A stretch of DNA of 64,000 nt from Paenibacillus sp. Marseille-Q4541 (GCF_018310695.1 NZ_JAGXCY010000006.1:176432-240431), one strand, 5' to 3'. Positions 18,102-27,382 are shown, numbered from the stretch's first letter. Program-made: numbers and translations. The notes: generated from the letters alone by a model not told the origin.

Positions 18102-18272
18102 AGTATCCCTCTTTTCATACTTTGTGGTTGAATAATATTAGTATAAAAGAGGGAAAAAGCTTGAATAGTGATTCAAATCACTCATCTTATGAACAGATTG
18201 CATCCTTTTTGCGTGTGGTTGCGTATACAGGTAAATACAAAGTGCATTATGTTGAGAGGAGTAAGGACAACA

Positions 18273-19259
18273 ATGAATACGGATTCCAAGGAGCTGCTTC
18301 AAGCAGAACTCGTTCTTATAGAGAAGTGGGAGAAGGAACAAAAGGATATTTTTTTCTGGGAAAAGCTCGGCCGTCTGCCTTTCGTTATGCTGGATAAGCT
18401 GACCCCGAAGATCGTTAGAGACAAACTCGGATTACTGCTGGATGAACTGGGTGCGTTTCTACAGAATGGCGGCCGATTCCTTGTGAACAAGAAGGCTGTG
18501 CTAAAGCACATTCACAAGTTTCTCAGCCAAGAAGAACCCTCAGAACAAACAGGACTCATGAAAAAAGGACTGCAAGTGAAAAAGTTATTCACGCAAGTAT
18601 CATCAGCTGCCCTCGCAGCAACGGGGAAATCTCGAAAAGAGGAAACAGAAGATACAGATTCTTCTGAGAAGACTTCGGTCCTTGCTCTCGCAGATATTGA
18701 GAAACTGCCGATTACAGTAATGGATCAGGCGGCGGATGATATTATTCAAGGCAGGATCAAGTTTGCGGCTGCGAGCGGGGCGGCAACTGGAGTAGGCGGC
18801 ATTGTAACAATGGCGGCTGATCTCCCGCTCGTGTTAGGGACATCCCTAAAAACGTTGCAGGAGATTGCCATCTGTTATGGGTATGACCCGGAAGAGACTA
18901 TGGAACGCGTATTTATTGTAAAATGTCTTCAATTCTCTTCAGCGGATATTGTAGGCAAAAAAGCAATCATTGAAGAACTGGGTAATTTTGAAGGTGAACA
19001 TACGAATAAAGAAGTGATTTCCCAGTTGCAAGGCTGGCGGGAAGTCGTAACCGCTTATCGTGAAAACTATGGATGGAAGCAGTTGTTTCAGATGATTCCG
19101 ATCGCCGGTATTATTTTTGGGTCGATTAGCAACAAAGGTGCACTTACCGACGTTTCAGAAGCAGGAAAGATGCTGTACAAAAAACGCCGGATCATGAAAA
19201 AGTTAGCTGAATCACAGAATGAATGTATAGAATCCAGCTCATCCACTGATAGGGTATAA
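18273..19259 (+). CDS. EcsC family protein
   Basis: 328 aa from ATG 18273 (AGGAG and AAGGA upstream); the longer frame from 18168 lacks a ribosome binding site. The EcsC family core lies at about 140-290: ALADIEKLPITVMDQAADDI, a glycine-rich amphipathic segment AAASGAATGVGGIVTMAADLP, then LQEIAICYGYDPEET. A C-terminal basic tail follows. EcsC relatives in Bacillus are encoded with the EcsAB transporter, but here the gene stands alone between hmp and the quinone reductase. The molecular role of the family is not established. A hydrophobic stretch near 285-305 may contact the membrane. Confidence 0.85.
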   Translation: MNTDSKELLQAELVLIEKWEKEQKDIFFWEKLGRLPFVMLDKLTPKIVRDKLGLLLDELGAFLQNGGRFLVNKKAVLKHIHKFLSQEEPSEQTGLMKKGLQVKKLFTQVSSAALAATGKSRKEETEDTDSSEKTSVLALADIEKLPITVMDQAADDIIQGRIKFAAASGAATGVGGIVTMAADLPLVLGTSLKTLQEIAICYGYDPEETMERVFIVKCLQFSSADIVGKKAIIEELGNFEGEHTNKEVISQLQGWREVVTAYRENYGWKQLFQMIPIAGIIFGSISNKGALTDVSEAGKMLYKKRRIMKKLAESQNECIESSSSTDRV

Positions 19260-19295
19260 AGCATTATTTGTTCATCGGTGAGAGGAAAGGTGGTC

Positions 19296-19886
19296 TTACG
19301 CCAATTGGGCTCCGAGTTTTTTTATTTTCTGAAGCCACTCTTGCCTTTGACGGTCTGTTGACGTTTTAATCGGACTGATTTCTGTTACTTTTACAGTTTT
19401 GATCCCGCAGTAGCCGAGAACTCCCTGCTTCATTACCCTATGGCCTGAGCTGCCGTAGAAGAAGCGATAGTACCAGGGCGGCGTATCCATCGTAACGATG
19501 AGATGGGCTGTTTTTCCTTTTAATCGTTTATCCCACATCACACTTCCAGGTTTAGGATCATAAGCGAAGCCTGGAAGCAGGATGCGGTCAAAGAATCCTT
19601 TGAGTATCGCTGGTACGGATCCCCACCAGATCGGGTATACGAACACGAGATGATCAGCGTCTTTAATCATTTGTTGTGCTCGAAGCAGATCCGGTTCTAG
19701 GTCCGTTCGCTTACGATAGCCGTGCTGTAGATTGGGATTGAACTGAAGCTGGCTCAGATCAATGAGGTTGATTTTCACATCCTGCCTTGATGCTCCATCT
19801 AAGTAGGAGTCGGCGATTCCTCTGCAAAAGCTTTCTTCATCAGGGTGTCCCATAATTAGGGTTATTGATTTCATCTTATTATTCAT
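19296..19886 (-). CDS. NAD(P)H quinone oxidoreductase-like flavoprotein
   Basis: 196 aa, with GGAGGAAAATC before ATG 19886. Flavodoxin-like fold of the NQO1/MdaB/YwrO group: FMN or FAD phosphate-binding loop GHPDEESFCRGIA (about 14-26), isoalloxazine-binding motif YPIWWGSVPAILKGFFDRI (about 84-102), and a C-terminal helix. These enzymes carry out two-electron reduction of quinones or nitro/azo compounds with NAD(P)H. It is divergent from an AraC-family regulator (153 bp between starts), a likely regulator-target pair. Confidence 0.9.
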   Translation of the reverse strand: MNNKMKSITLIMGHPDEESFCRGIADSYLDGASRQDVKINLIDLSQLQFNPNLQHGYRKRTDLEPDLLRAQQMIKDADHLVFVYPIWWGSVPAILKGFFDRILLPGFAYDPKPGSVMWDKRLKGKTAHLIVTMDTPPWYYRFFYGSSGHRVMKQGVLGYCGIKTVKVTEISPIKTSTDRQRQEWLQKIKKLGAQLA

Positions 19887-20039
19887 GATTTTCCTCCAAG
19901 GATCATATCGTATTTCGTTTTAACCATGTTTCTGTTCCAATCATATAGGGCAGAGCAGAAGTTACCTATGATGAAAGGTGCAGAATTACTGATTGCACCC
20001 GCATAAAATGAGCAAGGCGTAATCGGGAGGAGGAGAGAT

Positions 20040-21047
20040 ATGAAACAATATGGAACTTCCATTACAATGCTGTATACACTCGTCAAGACGTTATCGTATA
20101 AAGGACATGATGTCGAAGCATTTTTGAAGGAGCATGGATTGCATTCATCCCTATTAAAGCAGCCGGAAGCTCGGATTACGGCCAAACAGCATATGGAGCT
20201 GATGAGTGCAGCTGCACTTCTTCTGAAGGATGAGTTTTTTGGATTGCAGCAAGGCAATCGAATGGAAATGGCAGACCTGGGGGCTGTTGGTTATGTAATG
20301 ATGCATTCTGGTACCTTAGGCGATGCACTTGCCTCTTATCAGAGATATCATATCGTCGCTTGCAGCGGCTACGAAATTGTACTGGAGGAGTCAGGGGAAG
20401 ATGTCACTCTTCGCTTGTCTTTAGACGGGCTTCATGGACTCGTATCCCGTCATTGCACCGAAGATATGATCAGTTCACTTGTACATATGATGTACCGGCT
20501 TTGCGGTGTCCCGATACTTCTGCAGAAAGTGTCTTTTACACATAGCCGGCCTGAATCAGGTGAACTTACACCCTATAAAGAGGTATTGGGAGTCGTTCCC
20601 GAGTTTGGTGCTCCTGTAAATGCAATTCGCTTTTCTCGTTCCACGCTGGCTTGTCCGGTAATGTATGCAAATGTTCAGCTTGCATCCTGGTTTGAGCGTC
20701 AGGCGGAAGATGTGATCAGAGGACTTACCGAAGGAGAACGGTTCACTGGTGAGGTCATGCGCTGGTTGATTGATCAGATGCGTTTCAGGTTACCGAATTT
20801 AAAGTTGGCAGCGGCTGCTTTTCATATGGGAGTACGAACATTTCAAGGCAAATTACAGCTAGAGAATACGACCTTTACGCAGGTACTTGCTTCTGTACGT
20901 AAGGAGCTTGCTCTCCGGTATTTAGGGAAAGAGGGATACTCCATCACGGATATTGCATACTTACTTCATTTTTCAGAAGAGAGTGCTTTCCATCATGCGT
21001 TTAAACATTGGACAGGGAAGACACCGGGACAGTATAGAGCTTCATAG
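20040..21047 (+). CDS. AraC-family transcription regulator (Arabinose_bd N-domain, OruR-type)
   Basis: 335 aa, GGGAGGAGG before the ATG. The N-terminal ligand domain (about 1-190) is of the kind found in OruR/ArgR-like AraC proteins (DVEAFLKEHGLHSSLLKQPEARITAKQHMELM, then GAVGYVMMHSGTLGDAL). The C-terminal AraC HTH pair (about 240-335) includes LKLAAAAFHMGVRTFQGKL and the signature region GYSITDIAYLLHFSEESAFHHAFKHWTGKTPGQYR. It probably controls the divergent quinone reductase gene. The ligand is unknown. Confidence 0.9.
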   Translation: MKQYGTSITMLYTLVKTLSYKGHDVEAFLKEHGLHSSLLKQPEARITAKQHMELMSAAALLLKDEFFGLQQGNRMEMADLGAVGYVMMHSGTLGDALASYQRYHIVACSGYEIVLEESGEDVTLRLSLDGLHGLVSRHCTEDMISSLVHMMYRLCGVPILLQKVSFTHSRPESGELTPYKEVLGVVPEFGAPVNAIRFSRSTLACPVMYANVQLASWFERQAEDVIRGLTEGERFTGEVMRWLIDQMRFRLPNLKLAAAAFHMGVRTFQGKLQLENTTFTQVLASVRKELALRYLGKEGYSITDIAYLLHFSEESAFHHAFKHWTGKTPGQYRAS

Positions 21048-21165
21048 GGAGACTGTGGCGAGATCGAATGATAGTAAAAGAGAACTTACTAACGGAAGCG
21101 TTAACTTTTTCATTCGTTATACGTCTATAATTATGAGATGTCTCACCGAAGGAGGATGTTAAGGT

Positions 21166-21375
21166 ATGGAATCAAATGGAGGCAAAGATTTTTTGTATTT
21201 TCTTATTTTCGTAGTTATTAGCTTTTTTGCTACAATCGCATTTTTTCCTTTTGGACTTTTGATGCTGATCCCAGTGGTTCTCTTTTTCTTATATAAAATC
21301 GTGTCCATTTTGAGAGAGATTAGTAATAAACTACATTCAAAAGGAGTACGTGCTGAGGATAAACTGGAGGAGTAG
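21166..21375 (+). CDS. Small two-helix membrane protein
   Basis: 69 aa, with a perfect AAGGAGG about 10 nt before the ATG. The two hydrophobic stretches (about 9-28 and 30-46) are separated by a PFG turn, followed by a charged tail (SILREISNKLHSKGVRAEDKLEE). The ribosome binding site and an immediate strong terminator support it as real. No family recognised. It may be co-transcribed with the AraC gene 118 bp upstream. Confidence 0.7.
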   Translation: MESNGGKDFLYFLIFVVISFFATIAFFPFGLLMLIPVVLFFLYKIVSILREISNKLHSKGVRAEDKLEE

Positions 21376-21379
21376 GAAA

Positions 21380-21421
21380 CAAAAAACGCCGGGAAGGTCA
21401 ATCCTTCGCGGCGTTTTTTTT
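21380..21421. terminator. Bidirectional intrinsic terminator
   Basis: An AACGCCG/CGGCGTT outer stem and GGAAGG/CCTTC inner stem sit between an A-run and an eight-T run. The T-run overlaps the stop codon of the convergent Fsr-like transporter gene (21420-21422), so that gene's message ends practically at its stop. Confidence 0.85.
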
Positions 21422-22685
21422 ATGAAGCTGGACGATCTGTCCATGTGGCTAGTTTCTTGTCTGATGGAAGAAGGAAAGTCAGGAATCCAAGTAGCGGCAT
21501 AAAGCTGCACACCTGCATCACAGGGCTAATCCCCGCAGCATCGATCCAGTTCCCAAGAACAAGGGCACCGAGGCCGCCAAGACCAAAGGCAAGACCTGTA
21601 ATCATACCTGAGACGGTTCCGATTTTACCTGGCACCAGCATTTGAGCATAAACAACCGTGATGGAAAAGCTGGATAACATAATGAAACCGATAATTGTTA
21701 GAAGTACACCTGTCCAGAACAGATTGGCATACGGAAGTAGTAGAGACAGCGGTGCAGCAAAAGCCATGGAAGCAAAAATCATATTCCGTTTACCAAAGCG
21801 GTCTGCGAGCGGTCCTCCAAAAAATGTCCCGAGCGCCCCAGCACCAAGAAACAGGAAGATGTAGATTTGTGCGTCTTGTGTAGATAAAGCAAAGGTATCT
21901 TTCAGGAAAAATGCATAATAACTGCCGATGGAAGATACATACCAGGAACGTACAAATACAAGAACAATTAGAATAAAAAAAGCATACATAATATTTTTCT
22001 TCACTGCTGGATTCATAACTCCATCAGCTGCTTTTTTCTTGGCGTATCCTCCGTTTTGCAGCGTCCGTCCGTACCATCTGGCAATGAAAATCTGCACTGC
22101 AATACCAATAGCGGCAAGCGCTGCAAACCCAAGGGAACCCATCAGTCCAAACGGAATAAATACCCATCTTGTGAGGAGCGGGGCGAGAGATTGACCTGCG
22201 TTACCGCCGACTTGAAAGATCGACTGTGCTAAACCACGGCGATTTCCTGCGGCCATGTGTGAAACCTTGGAACCTTCCGGGTGAAAAGCCGCCGATCCAA
22301 GTCCAACCAGAATAACCGATACCATAATGGCGATGTAGCTGTCCGCAAAGGCAAGAAAAATCATTCCTGCACAGGTGAAGCCCATTCCGATAGGCAGGAG
22401 GGCAGGTGTAGGTCTTTTATCTGAAAAATAACCCACCACCGGCTGCATAATGGATGCCGTAATATTTAGTGCAAAAGCAATCCAGCCCATCTGACTGTAG
22501 CTAATCCCCATTGAGTCTTGCAGTACAGGGAAGATGGCGGGGATGACCGATTGTACCGAATCATTAAGTAGATGAACCAGGCCAATCGCAATGAGAATCC
22601 GATAAATCGTAGCTTGCGAGTTAGCATCAGGACGAGGTAACGACCTAGAAGTTGAACCGTTCTTCGTCAGTGAATTGAGTGACAT
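21420..22685 (-). CDS. MFS efflux transporter, fosmidomycin-resistance (Fsr)-like
   Basis: 421 aa from ATG 22685 (AAAGGAGA 6 nt upstream). The longer frame to 22772 lacks a site. It is a 12-TM major facilitator with the Fsr-type beginning HLLNDSVQSVIPAIFPVLQDSMGISYSQMGWIAFALNITASI after a polar N-tail. The motif A-like GYFSDKRPTP follows TM2, FHPEGSKVSHMAAGNRRG is very typical of Fsr proteins, and GGPLADRFGKRNMI is the second-half repeat. Known members export fosmidomycin or related small molecules by proton antiport. It is monocistronic between two terminators. Confidence 0.92.
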   Translation of the reverse strand: MSLNSLTKNGSTSRSLPRPDANSQATIYRILIAIGLVHLLNDSVQSVIPAIFPVLQDSMGISYSQMGWIAFALNITASIMQPVVGYFSDKRPTPALLPIGMGFTCAGMIFLAFADSYIAIMVSVILVGLGSAAFHPEGSKVSHMAAGNRRGLAQSIFQVGGNAGQSLAPLLTRWVFIPFGLMGSLGFAALAAIGIAVQIFIARWYGRTLQNGGYAKKKAADGVMNPAVKKNIMYAFFILIVLVFVRSWYVSSIGSYYAFFLKDTFALSTQDAQIYIFLFLGAGALGTFFGGPLADRFGKRNMIFASMAFAAPLSLLLPYANLFWTGVLLTIIGFIMLSSFSITVVYAQMLVPGKIGTVSGMITGLAFGLGGLGALVLGNWIDAAGISPVMQVCSFMPLLGFLTFLLPSDKKLATWTDRPAS

Positions 22686-22811
22686 GTAGGGTCTCCTTTT
22701 CCTATGTAATTCAGTAAACAACTTATCATTAATATACCGAAATAGGTAGATCTTCACATCATATGACATCATTTACTTATCGAGCAATGCCCAAATTACA
22801 GGAAAAAAGCA

Positions 22812-22848
22812 AAAAGAGGTGCCTCACCTCGTAGTGAAACGACCTCTT
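22812..22848 (-). terminator. Terminator of the queCDEF operon
   Basis: On the minus strand, AAGAGGT pairs with ACCTCTT around an inner CGT/ACG stem and is followed by TTTGCTTTTTT. It lies 29 bp after the queF stop. Confidence 0.75.
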
Positions 22849-22876
22849 ACACCTATTTGCTTGAAATCTCTGTTTG

Positions 22877-23374
22877 TTAGCGGTTATCGATTTTTTCTGG
22901 GTACATGTCATGTTGGAACAGACGCTGTGTAGCGAGCTCCTCATATTTGGTACCAGGACGACCATAGTTACAGTAAGGATCGATGGAAATTCCACCTCTT
23001 GGAGTAAACTTACCCCATACTTCAATGTAACGCGGGTCCATCAGTTTGATCAGGTCATTCATGATGATGTTGACTACATCTTCATGGAAATCTCCATGGT
23101 TACGGAAACTGAACAAATAGAGTTTGAGTGATTTGCTTTCTACCATTTTAATGTCGGGAATGTAGCTGATGTAGATCGTTGCAAAATCGGGCTGGCCTGT
23201 GATCGGGCACAGACTTGTAAATTCTGGGCTATTGAATTTAACAAAATAATCCCGGTAAGGGTGTTTGTTATCAAAGCTTTCAAGAATACTTGGATCATAT
23301 TCAAAGTTATATTTGGTACCTTGGTTTCCCAGTAGAGTAATATCTTGTAGTTCATCGGATTGACGTCCAGCCAT
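22877..23374 (-). CDS. queF: NADPH-dependent 7-cyano-7-deazaguanine reductase
   Basis: 165 aa from ATG 23374 (AAGGAG at 9 nt); an ATG two codons upstream is too close to the site. Unimodular QueF (T-fold): the catalytic Cys is C56 in [11 protein letters not shown], followed by the QueF motif [21 protein letters not shown] that binds NADPH. It reduces preQ0 nitrile to preQ1 amine (EC 1.7.1.13), the last soluble step before tRNA insertion in queuosine synthesis. Same length as the B. subtilis enzyme. Last gene of queC-queD-queE-queF, separated from queE by 36 bp. Confidence 0.97.
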   Translation of the reverse strand: MAGRQSDELQDITLLGNQGTKYNFEYDPSILESFDNKHPYRDYFVKFNSPEFTSLCPITGQPDFATIYISYIPDIKMVESKSLKLYLFSFRNHGDFHEDVVNIIMNDLIKLMDPRYIEVWGKFTPRGGISIDPYCNYGRPGTKYEELATQRLFQHDMYPEKIDNR

Positions 23375-23410
23375 GTTCATAATCTCCTTGTTTTATCTTA
23401 GTTTTTTGGT

Positions 23411-24148
23411 TTATACGCCTCGTTTATTTCCCCACACAAGTGTATGGAGCTGCGGCAAGACACGTACATCATTCATATCGGAGAGCTCCATTGTGTGATC
23501 AATGAGCCACTCATAACGGTGAAGGAGGGAGGAGGCGAGGTTATCGGTATCTCCTGTTCCTACATCCGGGTTCCCTGTCTGCAAATACATAGCAACCTCT
23601 GGGTAACGACGGTGAACTTCTCTGGCATACGCCAAATCTTGTTCATCGAAGATGACCACTTTTAGGCTGTATGCTTTATCTCCGGTTCGGTCCGCCAGTC
23701 GGCTAACAATATCATCTAGTGTATCCCAGTTTGTACTCATGCCAGAACTAGGAGGTTTTGGTGATAGGGTTACCTCATTGATATCCATGAGCCAATCTTG
23801 CCAGCGAGAACCTTGTGTTTCTACTGCAGTGCGGATCCCATTCTCTTGAAGTAGTTCCACAAGTGCTCCGATCTGGGGTAATATCGCTGGGTTACCGCCA
23901 GAAATCGTTACGTGTGAGAAACGGTCGCCACCGGTGGAGGTGAGCTCTTGCCATATCTCTTCCTTACTCAGTTGACGAATCTGATCTTTGGCACTGCCAT
24001 CCCAAGTAAAAGCGGAATCACACCAGGAGCAACGATAGTCGCATCCTGCGGTGCGTACGAACATCGTTTTCTGGCCAATGACCATGCCCTCACCTTGTAC
24101 AGTAGGTCCAAAGATTTCAAGGACAGGGATGGGACGGGAATTACTCAT
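23411..24148 (-). CDS. queE: 7-carboxy-7-deazaguanine synthase (radical SAM)
   Basis: 245 aa. The radical SAM cluster motif is C36-x3-C40-x2-C43 (GCDYRCSWCDSAFTWDG), the usual QueE form. An N-terminal QueE motif EIFGPTVQGEGMVIGQ and the glycine motif TISGGNPAI are present. It converts 6-carboxytetrahydropterin to 7-carboxy-7-deazaguanine (EC 4.3.99.3). The start overlaps the end of queD by 8 nt, implying coupled translation. Confidence 0.97.
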   Translation of the reverse strand: MSNSRPIPVLEIFGPTVQGEGMVIGQKTMFVRTAGCDYRCSWCDSAFTWDGSAKDQIRQLSKEEIWQELTSTGGDRFSHVTISGGNPAILPQIGALVELLQENGIRTAVETQGSRWQDWLMDINEVTLSPKPPSSGMSTNWDTLDDIVSRLADRTGDKAYSLKVVIFDEQDLAYAREVHRRYPEVAMYLQTGNPDVGTGDTDNLASSLLHRYEWLIDHTMELSDMNDVRVLPQLHTLVWGNKRGV

Positions 24149-24635
24149 CGATCATCCACTCCCGTCTCACTTCTGCGTAGCTGGTTGGAGTCTCATAAAG
24201 CCTTACAAACTCTGTCCGTCCGCCCGTAATTTGTGACTGGTAAGGTTCACTTTGCAGGGCAGATTCCATCTGTTCGAAGATCCACACGACCATATTTTCA
24301 GCGGTAGTATTCATCGGTGGCAATGTTTCGTTCAAATATTGATGATCCAGATAACCTTCAATTTGATTCTTCCAAATTTCTTTTACATCGCCAAAATCAA
24401 CTGTAAGTCCCGTATCGCCGGGAATTCCACTAATGCCAAACACGACCTTGTAGGTATGACCGTGCAAGTTTTTGCATTTGCCTTCATAGCAGTGCAGATG
24501 ATGCGCAGCATCAAAAGTAAATTCCTTGCTGACAAGGACCCGTTTGCGGTGGTAGCGAAGCTGCTCTGGTTGAATGTCTTCTCCGATTCGCTGCAGCCGT
24601 TCTACGATCCGAAAAGTGCCGGGTTCAGGTCTCAT
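24141..24635 (-). CDS. queD: 6-carboxy-5,6,7,8-tetrahydropterin synthase
   Basis: 164 aa, T-fold. Zinc ligands H45 (FDAAHH), H58 and H60 (NLHGHTY) and the catalytic C54 four residues before H58 match QueD. It forms 6-carboxytetrahydropterin from dihydroneopterin triphosphate (EC 4.1.2.50). The N-terminal 30 residues ([19 protein letters not shown]) are longer than in some homologues. Its ATG overlaps the queC stop (ATGA), and its end overlaps queE. Confidence 0.96.
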   Translation of the reverse strand: MRPEPGTFRIVERLQRIGEDIQPEQLRYHRKRVLVSKEFTFDAAHHLHCYEGKCKNLHGHTYKVVFGISGIPGDTGLTVDFGDVKEIWKNQIEGYLDHQYLNETLPPMNTTAENMVVWIFEQMESALQSEPYQSQITGGRTEFVRLYETPTSYAEVRREWMIDE

Positions 24636-25324
24636 TTCTGTTCACCGCCTGTCACTGCAGAAGTAACATTCAGATTTCGTTCTGCGGTATATTCATCAAG
24701 GCCCGCTTTCCGCAGTTTACATGCCGGGCATTCGCCGCAGCCATCGCCCATGACACCGTTATAGCAAGTAAGCGTACGCTCACGTACAAATTCAAAAGCG
24801 CCAAGCTCATCAGCCATCGCCCAAGTTTCTGCTTTATTCAACCACATCAGTGGCGTGTGAATTACGAATTGGTAGTCCATCGCCAGGTTTAATGTGACAT
24901 TCAGCGACTTCACGAATACATCACGGCAGTCCGGGTACCCGCTAAAATCAGTTTCACATACACCTGTAATAATGTGACGTGCTCCTTTTTGTTTGGCAAG
25001 TACAGCGGCAAAGCTCAGGAACAGATGATTTCTGCCATCTACAAACGTGCTAGGAAGCTCGCCTTCTTCTTGAGAAATATCAATATCACTGCGAGTCAGC
25101 GCATTGGGTGCCAGTTGATTCAGAAGACTCATATCGAGTACTGTTTGGTGCACATTCAGTTCACGTGCGATATCAGCAGCGACTTCAATCTCTTGCTTGT
25201 GACGTTGTCCATAATCAAAAGTGACAACTTCCACTTCAGCAAAGTGTTTTTTGGCCCAGAACAGGCAGGTAGTACTATCTTGTCCGCCGCTAAATACGAC
25301 GATTGCTTTTTCATTTGTAAACAT
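24632..25324 (-). CDS. queC: 7-cyano-7-deazaguanine (preQ0) synthase
   Basis: 230 aa. The PP-loop ATP pyrophosphatase motif SGGQDS is at 12-17. The zinc site is C187, C196, C199 and C202 ([22 protein letters not shown]). It makes preQ0 from carboxydeazaguanine, ammonia and ATP (EC 6.3.4.20). It is the first gene of the queuosine operon, preceded by an AGAGAGGT ribosome binding site and, about 250 nt upstream, the preQ1-I aptamer. Confidence 0.97.
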   Translation of the reverse strand: MFTNEKAIVVFSGGQDSTTCLFWAKKHFAEVEVVTFDYGQRHKQEIEVAADIARELNVHQTVLDMSLLNQLAPNALTRSDIDISQEEGELPSTFVDGRNHLFLSFAAVLAKQKGARHIITGVCETDFSGYPDCRDVFVKSLNVTLNLAMDYQFVIHTPLMWLNKAETWAMADELGAFEFVRERTLTCYNGVMGDGCGECPACKLRKAGLDEYTAERNLNVTSAVTGGEQK

Positions 25325-25768
25325 AAAAAAACCTCTCTATCTTCTAGGATTAGTAAACACGGGCCATACCTCGTGTTCCATCAGCGGAAGAAAAGAGAAG
25401 TTCACTACTCGATCAACAAAAAACAGGCCTCTGCCATGAGAGCAGGGCACTTATATAGATTGACAAAGGCATTATTTACAGCACGAAAAAATGAGCAATC
25501 TGCCTCTTTATGAAAATAAAGCTGCTGACTGCACAGGGGATGTAAATAGCCCACAATTAGACAATCTGTATAGTTTTTTATAGAGGGAGTTCGCGAACCT
25601 CTCCCATGGAAACGGAATGTTCCGCATGATGATCCATGGATTTATATTTGTAGTTGTGGGAATCAATTTCATTACAATTGATTAAGGGTAACAATTATAT
25701 TTCAATAAAGACGCCTGTTTAGCGTTCTCGTAGTATTATAGCAGAAAATAAGCACAATAGAAGTCCTT
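25325..25768. other. queC leader and upstream intergenic region
   Basis: 444 bases. 25325-25570 is the riboswitch-to-queC leader, with an AACACG/CGTGTT hairpin just before the queC ribosome binding site (about 25355-25376) and the weak terminator near 25418-25448. 25603-25768 upstream of the aptamer must hold the promoter. I see no ORF with a ribosome binding site here. Confidence 0.55.
25571..25602 (-). promoter_or_regulatory. PreQ1-I riboswitch controlling queCDEF
   Basis: The minus-strand RNA has GAGAGGUUCGCGAAC, then CUCCCUCUAUAAAAAACUA. This is the compact preQ1 class I aptamer: stem AGAGG/CCUCU, a loop, and the A-rich tail that folds back as a pseudoknot. The distance to the queC start (about 250 nt) leaves room for an expression platform. 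Several hairpins are possible, including one followed by TTTTTT near 25418-25448, but the stem is imperfect, so I cannot name the switch hairpin. Confidence 0.92.
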
Positions 25769-26473
25769 TTAGTTAATCAGCACATTTCCAAAAGGTAGCA
25801 CTTCACGCAAGATCCGCTTAAATAGCCCCTCGTCATTGATGTCATTCTCGAGTCTCCGGTTTTCTCGGCCCGCTTGAAATAGAACTTTGCCATGCCCTGT
25901 CATCTTCCAATGATAGTTCATATGCTGACTCGCTAAATGGTTCCCGTATACGGTAAGTTCTAGGTTTGCATTTTCAGGATACGCGATGACACTGCCTGCA
26001 TCTACATAGAGTGGAGCTGTGGGATGAAGTTCCTGTTCGCAGACCTGGCCTTGGGTGAGAATGCCGATAATTCCTGTGCCCGAAAATTTCATTTTGATGG
26101 CATCTCTTGTGATCAGCATGTTTTTGATCTTTAAAATTCGGGTCTGCATTTGAATTCCTTCACTGTAGAAAAACAAATGACGGAAATCGTAAAGTAAATC
26201 ACTTTGCTCATCCAATTCGATTGCTTTCATGCTAAAACCGGGGGGGAGGGCAGCGACAAACTGGCAAGGACCACTAATTTCGGATTGAATCAATTTATGC
26301 TTGCGATACATCCCCCTAATATTCATAAAACGATCGTTTCTGCCTGTGCCTGCCCCTCGGTAAGCAACAATCTGCTGCGGATGAAGAACATGGATCTTGT
26401 CACCGTCTGTTAAAGAGAAGGTAACAGCTTGTCCTGTGGCAATGGAAACTTCGTGTCCCTGAGAAATTTGCAT
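25769..26473 (-). CDS. AIM24 family (DUF124-type) beta-barrel-like protein
   Basis: 234 aa. The sequence shows the all-beta AIM24 pattern: an early segment HEVSIATGQAVTFSLTDGDKIHVLHPQQIVAYRG, a middle GFSMKAIELDE, and GTGIIGILTQGQVCEQELHPTAPLYVDAGSVIAYPENANLELTV, which is the family's hallmark segment split here by a hydrophobic GxxG turn. Eukaryotic AIM24 acts in mitochondrial membrane organisation; the bacterial role is unknown. No signal peptide. AAAGGA lies 11 nt before the ATG. It is downstream of and probably co-transcribed with the coiled-coil membrane protein gene (47 bp). Confidence 0.85.
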   Translation of the reverse strand: MQISQGHEVSIATGQAVTFSLTDGDKIHVLHPQQIVAYRGAGTGRNDRFMNIRGMYRKHKLIQSEISGPCQFVAALPPGFSMKAIELDEQSDLLYDFRHLFFYSEGIQMQTRILKIKNMLITRDAIKMKFSGTGIIGILTQGQVCEQELHPTAPLYVDAGSVIAYPENANLELTVYGNHLASQHMNYHWKMTGHGKVLFQAGRENRRLENDINDEGLFKRILREVLPFGNVLIN

Positions 26474-26520
26474 CTTTCGTCTTGTTCCTTTCTGTACTTA
26501 GAGAAACCACTACCATTTTA

Positions 26521-26958
26521 TTACATACGGGAATGTCTACGCATACGATAACGAATGACACGAATGAGTAGAAAATACAATACAATCAGTGAAATGGCGG
26601 TAATCACCATAACTGTAATTCGCTTTTGTGTCATCATCCGTTGTTCTTCGGCTTTTTGTAACTGACCGACCATGGTAGTAAGGTTTTCATTTTGTTCCAT
26701 TAAATATTGATTTTGTGAGATTAACTCCTCATTGCGAGCTTGGAAGGATTCGATGTTAGTTTTGGCATTGTTTAGTTCTGTCATCGTCTGTTCGTAGCTC
26801 TGCTGCAGCTTATTTACTTCCTCGGGCAGGTTCGTAAACTGCTCATAGCCGTTATATACGTTTTCCCAGAAACCGGCTTCTGCACGATGATCAGAAATGA
26901 CCAGAAGCAGACTGTACATGACCACGGTCATCAGCGAGAGCTGCCACTTTTTTTTCAT
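26521..26958 (-). CDS. Coiled-coil membrane protein (signal/anchor - coil - TM)
   Basis: 145 aa, with GGTGGTGGATCT before the ATG. There is an N-terminal hydrophobic signal or anchor (about 7-27, with A-E-A at its end), an extended coiled coil (about 40-105, heptad-like with Asn/Gln/Leu/Glu), a single TM helix (112-133) and a basic cytosolic tail (RVIRYRMRRHSRM). It resembles stalk-like envelope proteins. No catalytic motif. It is paired with an AIM24 gene, which suggests a shared membrane-associated function. Confidence 0.75.
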   Translation of the reverse strand: MKKKWQLSLMTVVMYSLLLVISDHRAEAGFWENVYNGYEQFTNLPEEVNKLQQSYEQTMTELNNAKTNIESFQARNEELISQNQYLMEQNENLTTMVGQLQKAEEQRMMTQKRITVMVITAISLIVLYFLLIRVIRYRMRRHSRM

Positions 26959-27235
26959 AGATCCACCACCTTATATATCATTAACCTCAATCTTCCTTTT
27001 TTTAGCAGGTAAAAGATTCACGTCAAAATAAAGAGAAATTTAGGGAATGCTGTTATTCTATACGAAAATATGATTTTAATTGTTTCACAAATTAAACATT
27101 TTTGTAGATCAGAGGAATTTTTAAAAATAAATCCTTTTGATGTTTCAAGCTTGCCTTGAAAGGGTAATAGATAGAAAAAGGTCGCTATTGGGAAAGAGAT
27201 TGTTGGTTTTATTTTTCTAAGGAGGACAAATAGAA

Positions 27236-27382
27236 ATGGAAAGTAGAGTAGATAAAAAAGTGTACAAAACGATTCGAGTTACCGTTAATGGGAAACCGGT
27301 TGGTAATGCACTGGTTATGGACGGTATTACCTATGCACCTATTAAGAAGGATAAAAGAAAACTTGGAATTAAGCGTCGTTAA
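27236..27382 (+). CDS. Small basic protein, 48 aa, unknown
   Basis: ATG 27236 follows AAGGAGG with about 10 nt spacing. The product has a strand-rich centre (KTIRVTVNGKPVGNALVMDG, then ITYAPI) and a strongly basic end (KKDKRKLGIKRR). The central segment resembles the 'VNGKPV ... DGxTYxP' strand pair of copper amine oxidase N-terminal-like domains, but it is far too short to be one. Two terminators follow. No neighbour suggests a role. The basic tail could bind nucleic acid or membrane. Confidence 0.7.
   Translation: MESRVDKKVYKTIRVTVNGKPVGNALVMDGITYAPIKKDKRKLGIKRR

Noticed and set aside
18107..18153. A 9-bp inverted repeat (CCCTCTTTT/AAAAGAGGG) that could hide the hmp ribosome binding site
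   Set aside because: The upstream arm probably lies at or before the hmp -10/start region, so it would not be in the transcript.
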